Assembly: GCA_041624375.1 (NCBI GenBank)
Contig: JBFJVD010000076.1
Span: 1 to 11,929 of the forward strand
Direction: 5' to 3'
Origin: JBFJVD01 sp041624375
GTDB lineage: Bacteria; Chloroflexota; Anaerolineae; Anaerolineales; E44-bin32
Length of the DNA: 11,929 nt
Shown: piece by piece, positions 8,701 through 11,929 of the stretch
Layout of the letters: each line of letters begins with the position of its first letter
Numbering within the stretch: the first letter of the stretch is position 1
Position numbers and translations under genes: made by a program
The notes under the pieces: generated by a model
Databases searched by the model: none
Told to the model about the DNA's origin: nothing
What the model saw: the letters and a program-made list of their open reading frames with translations, nothing else

Positions 8701-9475
8701 GCTGGGCCTCCACCGCCATCTCCAGAGCCGGCGCATCAAGACCTTCACCCGCCGGCGCCCGAAGCTTGATCGGGTCGGCCCCCTCGGAAAGCTGCTTGAA
8801 GAGCTGACTTGTCTCCTCTGAGGGTTCGACTCCCAGTTCCCGGCTCAAGACTTCGACGCAACGCTGGTAAGTCTCGGCGACACCAGAGATTTCGCCCTCC
8901 GCGGCGTAGGCCAGCATCAAGGTCCGAAAGGCGGCCTCCGGTACATGGCCCTGGGCGATCCAGCGCTCAGCCCAGTCGCGCGCTTCGCGCCAGCGCTGCT
9001 CGTGAACCAGTCGGTCGAGCAGCAGGTCGACGCGATCTCCAAAGACCGCCTCCAACCGCTCACGCTCGCGCACCACCCAATCCTCGTAAACGCCCGGGAG
9101 CAATTCGCCGCGATAGAAGGAAATCTGATCTAACAGCGCCTCAGCGGACGCCGAGGCCAGAGGCTCCTCGTACAGCTCAGCGACGTCGAGGCGCCAGTCG
9201 CCGTTTGGTTGGAAGGTGATGGCGGTCTTATCAACCTCGAAGTGCTCTTCGCCGAGCGCGCCCCTCAGCCGCCACAAGGCATGGCGCAGGTTACTGCGCG
9301 CGTTCTTCTCGTCTGAATCAGGCCAGAGCAGGCCGCCGAGCTTTGCGCGCGGCTGAGCCTGGCCGGCATGGAGCGCCAAATAGGCCAGGAGCAGTTGCGC
9401 CGGACGCGAAGGCACCTCGACAGGCCGGCCGTCGATTTGGACGTTCATCTGGCCGAACAGGTGAATCTCCAGCAT
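5753..9475 (-). CDS. SARP/BTAD-type transcriptional regulator with AAA ATPase and TPR-like domains
   Basis: The 1240-residue product begins with an OmpR-like winged helix (about residues 1-76; QLLLAYLALHAG and RSNLRHALWRLR) followed by a bacterial transcriptional activator (BTAD) domain to about 232. A P-loop ATPase follows, with FVGRE at 275, Walker A GEAGRGKT at 304-311 (bases 8543-8566) and Walker B LILLDD ending at Asp462-Asp463. From about 685 to the end it is helical with TPR-like repeats (for example EALEHFNRALRL). This is the large AAA/STAND-type SARP architecture, in which the tail is thought to sense a ligand or partner and nucleotide-driven assembly controls DNA binding. ATG 9475 is chosen because it directly precedes MLEIHLFG and has AAGG six bases upstream. 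A TTG at 9574 would add 33 Pro/Ala-rich residues. It is first in an operon with the tandem hydrolase and probably controls it or neighbouring genes. Confidence 0.93.
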   Translation of the reverse strand: MLEIHLFGQMNVQIDGRPVEVPSRPAQLLLAYLALHAGQAQPRAKLGGLLWPDSDEKNARSNLRHALWRLRGALGEEHFEVDKTAITFQPNGDWRLDVAELYEEPLASASAEALLDQISFYRGELLPGVYEDWVVRERERLEAVFGDRVDLLLDRLVHEQRWREARDWAERWIAQGHVPEAAFRTLMLAYAAEGEISGVAETYQRCVEVLSRELGVEPSEETSQLFKQLSEGADPIKLRAPAGEGLDAPALEMAVEAQPPAFLEAASQVSPEPMFVGREPELERLLEGLRRAMQGHGQVVFIAGEAGRGKTALAHEFARRAQLETTDLLVGVGNGNAYTGYGDPYLPFRDVLTMLTGDVEGRWAAGSITSEQARRLWEHLPQALSASLDHGSDLLNVFINGHGLAERSRRRGVSPDLVRRLEQHLEEAEARAGNVERGQLFEQYTTVLRTLSVRQPLLILLDDLQWADQASISLLFHLGRRIDSARILVLGTYRREELALGIAGERHPLEKVIAELQLKFGDIEIDLAELQEQRNRGFVDAFIDTEPNELDQAFRQALFERTQGHPLFTVELLRAMQERGDLVRDQTGKWIAARTLNWNLLPARVEAAVEERIARLEEDLRDLLAVASVEGEDFTAQVVARVKREQERKVLRDLSQELERRHRLVREQGERPGGRQLLSLYRFAHHLFQRYLYESLSTAERRLLHGEIAAVLEELYQGRAEDIAVHLARHYGEAGDIERAVENLLLAGLRARHLHAHVEALEHFNRALRLIDDESSSAIRVKTERAQTLLDLFKGQEAVVAFQELYSLAQQGGESPVELRALLGLARAHYIVALDAGDTAHATTSLEAYQRAHDLARDLDDKKNMVRALVSTIWISDFWPEKRPMARANAEEADKLSQAVKDEDLMLESRLALFHTGSLKDREREGEALLQLFEERQDLTRLNNLLFGLMGTHLVVGNFRRAIECAEMGISVAGRIGVPPVQYATYKSIALLRLGRFGEARRALEEEVADESHPFGRAFRDSGVGIYLLEVSSYEDAIKTLESVIQMGKKLGRQWLASMGEAYLARAIVESGSASAMGLADLLTNLEGDDYPPSLYACGEAARGRGDFEEAVRLARLMSMNAEEMGRRPEITWARLLEARSLLELQAPAEALEAAEAGAQLADELEHRLSLWRLQAASARALDALGRPKDAATAFQRAAETLLGLVETIDDPRHKRAFIDNPTVAAVLKAAGAGTRSVDR

Positions 9476-9596
9476 GGTCTGCCTTATGACCGGCTCGGGG
9501 GTTGGAGGTGTCAACGGCGTTCGCGGCAAAACGGCCGCTGACGAAGCTGCTGGCGCAACGGGTCGTTCCGCCAATCGGGTTTGCGTTGTCTGGAGG

Positions 9597-9610
9597 TGAT
9601 GATACCATCA
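9597..9610 (-). promoter_or_regulatory. Possible extended -10 and inverted repeat upstream of the SARP regulator
   Basis: On the - strand the bases read TGATGGTATCAT, giving an extended -10 of the form TGnTATCAT (one mismatch from TATAAT). It lies inside a short inverted repeat, TGATG-ATAC-CATCA. No good -35 is visible at 17 bases. Transcription would begin near 9592, leaving about 115 bases of leader before the ATG at 9475. The repeat could be an operator for autoregulation, but five-base arms are easily found by chance. Confidence 0.25.
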
Positions 9611-9826
9611 AGCGCCTCTTCGATGCCGTAAGCGGCTCTGGCCGGGTGGCCATTGTGCTTTCAGCATTTCCCCGCTGGGGGCGTGTGGGCAGCGGGAACT
9701 GGCGCCTTCTAATGGCTGGATGGCCCTGCGCAGAGTTGACCTTTCGGAACGCCTCACTGCCAGGGACAGAGAAGCGCCGCTGCTTCCGCCGTTCAGGCTC
9801 CGGGGTCGGGCATGCAGTCAGTCGAG

Positions 9827-9832
9827 AGGAGG
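9827..9832 (+). promoter_or_regulatory. Shine-Dalgarno site deciding the membrane protein start
   Basis: AGGAGG lies ten bases before ATG 9843. It favours that start over the longer open frame that reaches back to 9720, whose extra 41 residues are not membrane-like. Confidence 0.7.
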
Positions 9833-9842
9833 AGAGATTGCA

Positions 9843-10376
9843 ATGACCCTATCCACCATCATCAACTTTGTGTTTGGAGCGGCCCTGATCGGCGCCGGCC
9901 GCAAGCTCTTCTGGCTGTTCGTCGCCGGGGCCGGGTTCATCACCGGGCTCCGCCTGGCCTCCATCTTCCTCGAAGACCGCCCGGAGTGGCAGCTCATCCT
10001 GGTGGCGCTGATCGCCGGCGTGGTGGGGGCCGTTCTTGCCGTCGTCCTTCAGCGGCTGGCCGTAGCTGTAGCCGGGTTCCTCGCCGGCGGCTATTTCCTG
10101 CTGACCCTGATCGAGCTGCTCGGCGTTGAACCCGGTAGCCTCGATTGGCTGGTCTACGTGATCGGCGGCGTCCTGGGGGCGGTTTTCGTGGCCGCGCTGT
10201 TTGATTGGGCGCTGATCGCGCTTTCATCACTGGCCGGCGCGGCGCTGATTGTCCAGTCGCTCGATCTGGCGCGGCCGGCCGCCCTGCTGCTTCTGCTGGG
10301 CGGCATCGCCGCCGGCGTGCTGATTCAGGGCCGCGTCTACCGCCGCGAGCAGCGCGCCGGACACATGGGCCGCTAG
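9843..10376 (+). CDS. DUF4203-like multi-pass membrane protein
   Basis: The 177-residue protein is almost entirely hydrophobic, with about six or seven predicted membrane segments (roughly residues 5-18, 21-40, 49-69, 72-92, 101-120, 121-140 and 143-162). A short basic tail (RVYRREQRAGHMGR) follows. Glycine- and alanine-rich helices and the overall plan resemble DUF4203/TMEM198-like proteins, whose function in bacteria is unknown. No catalytic or transport motif is visible. ATG 9843 is supported by the strong AGGAGG ten bases upstream. A truncated paralogue of its first 40 codons lies at 3269-3386. It is transcribed away from the SARP regulator and ends 111 bases before the sulfate transporter genes. 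Membrane location is certain; the family name is moderately sure. Confidence 0.75.
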   Translation: MTLSTIINFVFGAALIGAGRKLFWLFVAGAGFITGLRLASIFLEDRPEWQLILVALIAGVVGAVLAVVLQRLAVAVAGFLAGGYFLLTLIELLGVEPGSLDWLVYVIGGVLGAVFVAALFDWALIALSSLAGAALIVQSLDLARPAALLLLLGGIAAGVLIQGRVYRREQRAGHMGR

Positions 10377-10475
10377 GCCCCGCCCCCGCCAGTCGCGCTG
10401 CCGGCTGCTCAGACGGCGAACAAGAAGCCCAAAAGCGCAAGCTCCGTCCCCCTTCCAACGCTTCCATTCCTCGAT

Positions 10476-10481
10476 TAGATT
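10476..10481 (+). promoter_or_regulatory. Possible -10 element for a leaderless sulfate-transport transcript
   Basis: TAGATT (four of six matches to TATAAT) ends six bases before the GTG at 10488, and no Shine-Dalgarno sequence precedes that start. If this is the promoter, the transcript would start at or beside the start codon. The -35 position (TTCCAA, 10453-10458) is poor, so this is tentative. Confidence 0.2.
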
Positions 10482-10487
10482 CGATGT

Positions 10488-11534
10488 GTGCATCCATCCC
10501 TGAACCGGCGATCCCGCCGGATCCGGGCCGCCCGGCCGCAGATCCTGGGCGCCTTCCTTCTTGCCAGCCTGACGCTCTACGCGCTCTGGCCCTGGCTTGC
10601 TCGCGATCAGATCCGAACGCTGACCGTCTACGGGTTCAGTACGCTGGGCGAAGTGATGAATCAGGCCATCTTCCCGGCGTTCCAGGCGGAGTGGCTTGCA
10701 TCGACCGGGGAGCGGATCGAGTTCATTGCTTCCTTCGCCGGCTCGGGAACCATCACCAACCAGATCCTGCTCGGCGTGCCGGCTGAAATTGCATTGCTCT
10801 CACTGGAATTGGACGCCGAGCGCCTGGTTGCCGGTGGGATGCTCTCCGGCCCAACCTGGCGCCAATTCCCGCATCAGGGCGTGGTCAATCGGACACCGTT
10901 CATCATCCTGGTCCGTCCCGGCAATCCCCTGGAAATCCGGGATTTCGCCGACCTGGCACGCCCGGGGGTTGGTGTCGTTCATCCGGACCCGCTCACCTCG
11001 GGAGCGGCCCGCTGGACTCTGCTGGCGGAATACGGGTCGGCGCTGCGCCAAACGAACAGCCCCAAGCTCGCCGAGCAGCAGCTGCTCGGCATCTGGCAGA
11101 ACGTGATCGCCCAGGCCGGATCGGCACGCGGCGCGCGTACCCAGTTCGAGAATGGTTTCGGGGATGCGCTCGTCACCTACGAACAGGAAGCGCTCTTTGA
11201 TCGTGCCCGCGGCCGACTGGACGCAGATCTCGTCTACCCGCCAAGCACGGTCCTCAGTGAGCACATCCTGGTGGTGATCGAGCGCAATGTAACCTCCTCA
11301 CAGCGCGACCTGGTGGATGCTTTCACGGCGTTCTTATGGGGCGAGGGCGCACAGCGACTCTTCGTCGAGTACGGCTTTCGCAGTGTCGACGAAGCACTTA
11401 ATCAAGCGAACCCCGAATTGGGCGCCATCGAGGATCCTTTCACCGTCGAAGATCTGGGAGGCTGGCCGATGGCAGAACGCCAAATCGTCGAGCAGATCTG
11501 GCAGGGACGCATCCTACCCCAGGTGGGGCCATGA
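10488..11534 (+). CDS. Sulfate ABC transporter substrate-binding protein, membrane-anchored
   Basis: The 348-residue protein is an extracytoplasmic binding protein of the sulfate/thiosulfate (Sbp/CysP) family. Recognisable blocks are the opening strand LTVYGFSTLGEV (residues 45-56), the anion-binding FAGSGT at 83-88, TPFIILVRPGNP, and HPDPLTSGAARW at 165-176, the counterpart of the NPKSSGGARW block in E. coli Sbp. Residues 1-18 are strongly basic and 19-37 are hydrophobic. No lipobox cysteine and no clear signal peptidase site follow, so it is probably tethered by an uncleaved N-terminal helix. It would capture sulfate or thiosulfate outside the membrane and deliver it to the permease. The start is GTG 10488; the overlapping ATG at 10484 is in another frame. 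Its stop overlaps the next gene's ATG. Sulfate specificity is inferred from the family and neighbour. Confidence 0.9.
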   Translation: MHPSLNRRSRRIRAARPQILGAFLLASLTLYALWPWLARDQIRTLTVYGFSTLGEVMNQAIFPAFQAEWLASTGERIEFIASFAGSGTITNQILLGVPAEIALLSLELDAERLVAGGMLSGPTWRQFPHQGVVNRTPFIILVRPGNPLEIRDFADLARPGVGVVHPDPLTSGAARWTLLAEYGSALRQTNSPKLAEQQLLGIWQNVIAQAGSARGARTQFENGFGDALVTYEQEALFDRARGRLDADLVYPPSTVLSEHILVVIERNVTSSQRDLVDAFTAFLWGEGAQRLFVEYGFRSVDEALNQANPELGAIEDPFTVEDLGGWPMAERQIVEQIWQGRILPQVGP

Positions 11535-11929
11535 ACGCCCGCCCGCGTCGAGCCGGGCCAAGATCAGCCTGGCTTCCGGTCGGATTCTTGGTCGTCGTCC
11601 TGCTGCCTTTACTGCTGATGCCGCTGGGCGCAATCTTCATCTTTGCTGGCAAGGGTGGGCCAGCGGCGTTCATCAGTGCGCTCTCTGCGCGCGACGCGCA
11701 ATTCTCCCTGCGTTTCTCGCTGTTGATCGCTCTGGCCACCGCACTGGTCAACGGCTTGCTGGGCGCCTTCGCCGCCTATGTCCTTTCCAAATACCGCTTC
11801 CCCGGACGGGAGACGCTCACCATCCTGGTCAACCTGCCGGTCGCCATCCCGACCGTCGTCGTCGGCACCTCGCTGCTTCTTCTGTGGGGCCCGATCGGTC
11901 TGCTGGGCCAGCTGCTCGACCCGCTCGAC
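11531..11929 (+). CDS. cysT: Sulfate ABC transporter permease CysT, 3' end outside window
   Basis: The first 133 residues are present. A basic N-terminus is followed by a hydrophobic segment (about residues 17-38), a periplasmic stretch with SLRFSLLIALATALVNG, and the permease core GAFAAYVLSKYRFPGRE with LVNLPVAIPTVVVG. These match CysT/CysU-type inner-membrane permeases, which pair with CysW and the CysA ATPase to import sulfate and thiosulfate. The EAA loop that docks the ATPase would lie beyond the window. ATG 11531 overlaps the TGA of the binding-protein gene (ATGA), supporting translational coupling. No stop occurs before the window ends, so the gene is simply cut by the window and shows no damage. 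Confidence 0.92.
   Translation, partial: MNARPRRAGPRSAWLPVGFLVVVLLPLLLMPLGAIFIFAGKGGPAAFISALSARDAQFSLRFSLLIALATALVNGLLGAFAAYVLSKYRFPGRETLTILVNLPVAIPTVVVGTSLLLLWGPIGLLGQLLDPLD

Larger units (their letters stand above)
9476..9842. other. Divergent intergenic region
   Basis: These 367 bases separate the divergently transcribed regulator (- strand) and membrane protein (+ strand) genes. Several frames are open across it, including one at 9502-9846 on the + strand, but none gives a recognisable or compositionally normal protein. I therefore regard it as non-coding, with promoters for both directions. Candidate elements are a - strand extended -10 near 9599-9607 and a TTGACC at 9736-9741 on the + strand, for which I found no good -10 partner. 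Confidence 0.6.

Noticed and set aside
9502..9846. A 114-residue open frame on the + strand in the divergent intergenic region
   Set aside because: It has no recognisable domain, reads through the candidate promoter region, overlaps the next gene's start and has no good ribosome binding site. High GC makes chance frames of this length common.
1..11929. CRISPR arrays, tRNA or rRNA genes, transposases
   Set aside because: I saw no regularly spaced repeats, no cloverleaf-like or rRNA-like stretch and no transposase or integrase motif in any frame.

Overview
The window reads as part of a high-GC bacterial chromosome. The best guess at source is Chloroflexota. That rests on a very long SARP/BTAD-AAA-TPR regulator, frequent GTG starts, an N-terminally anchored rather than lipidated sulfate-binding protein, and the general mix of families. 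It is an inference from gene content, not a measured assignment.

Region 1 (3-3214, all + strand) is a tightly spaced run of six small genes: the 3' part of a DUF2877/AllH-like protein, a YCII-like protein, a YdiI/MenI-like hotdog thioesterase, a VOC-fold protein, a GrpB-family protein overlapping it by 4 bases, and a GNAT acetyltransferase that closely resembles AAC(2')-I aminoglycoside 2'-N-acetyltransferases, including the residues I recall as substrate-contacting. These look like a transcription unit of unrelated small enzymes, not one pathway.

Region 2 (3269-3386) is a short remnant of a membrane-protein gene. It matches the start of the intact gene at 9843-10376 (28 of 35 residues identical by hand alignment), has lost two bases near its start, and stops exactly at the stop codon of the convergent hydrolase gene.

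Region 3 (3384-9475, - strand) is a two-gene operon with an ATGA overlap. The upstream gene encodes a 1240-residue SARP-type transcription regulator with a P-loop ATPase and a long helical TPR-like tail. The downstream gene encodes a 790-residue protein made of two beta-lactamase/esterase-like serine hydrolase domains in tandem. The first keeps the catalytic SxxK, Tyr and His-Gly motifs; the second has lost all three. This active/inactive fusion, coupled to its own large regulator and bracketed by a truncated and an intact copy of the same membrane-protein gene, is the most unusual part of the window.

Region 4 (9476-9842) is a divergent intergenic region with no convincing gene. It carries a possible extended -10 promoter and small inverted repeat for the regulator, and a strong Shine-Dalgarno site for the DUF4203-like membrane protein that follows (9843-10376).

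Region 5 (10488 to the end, + strand) begins a sulfate ABC transporter operon: a membrane-anchored sulfate-binding protein followed, with an ATGA overlap, by the CysT permease, which runs off the window. CysW and CysA homologues would be expected next.
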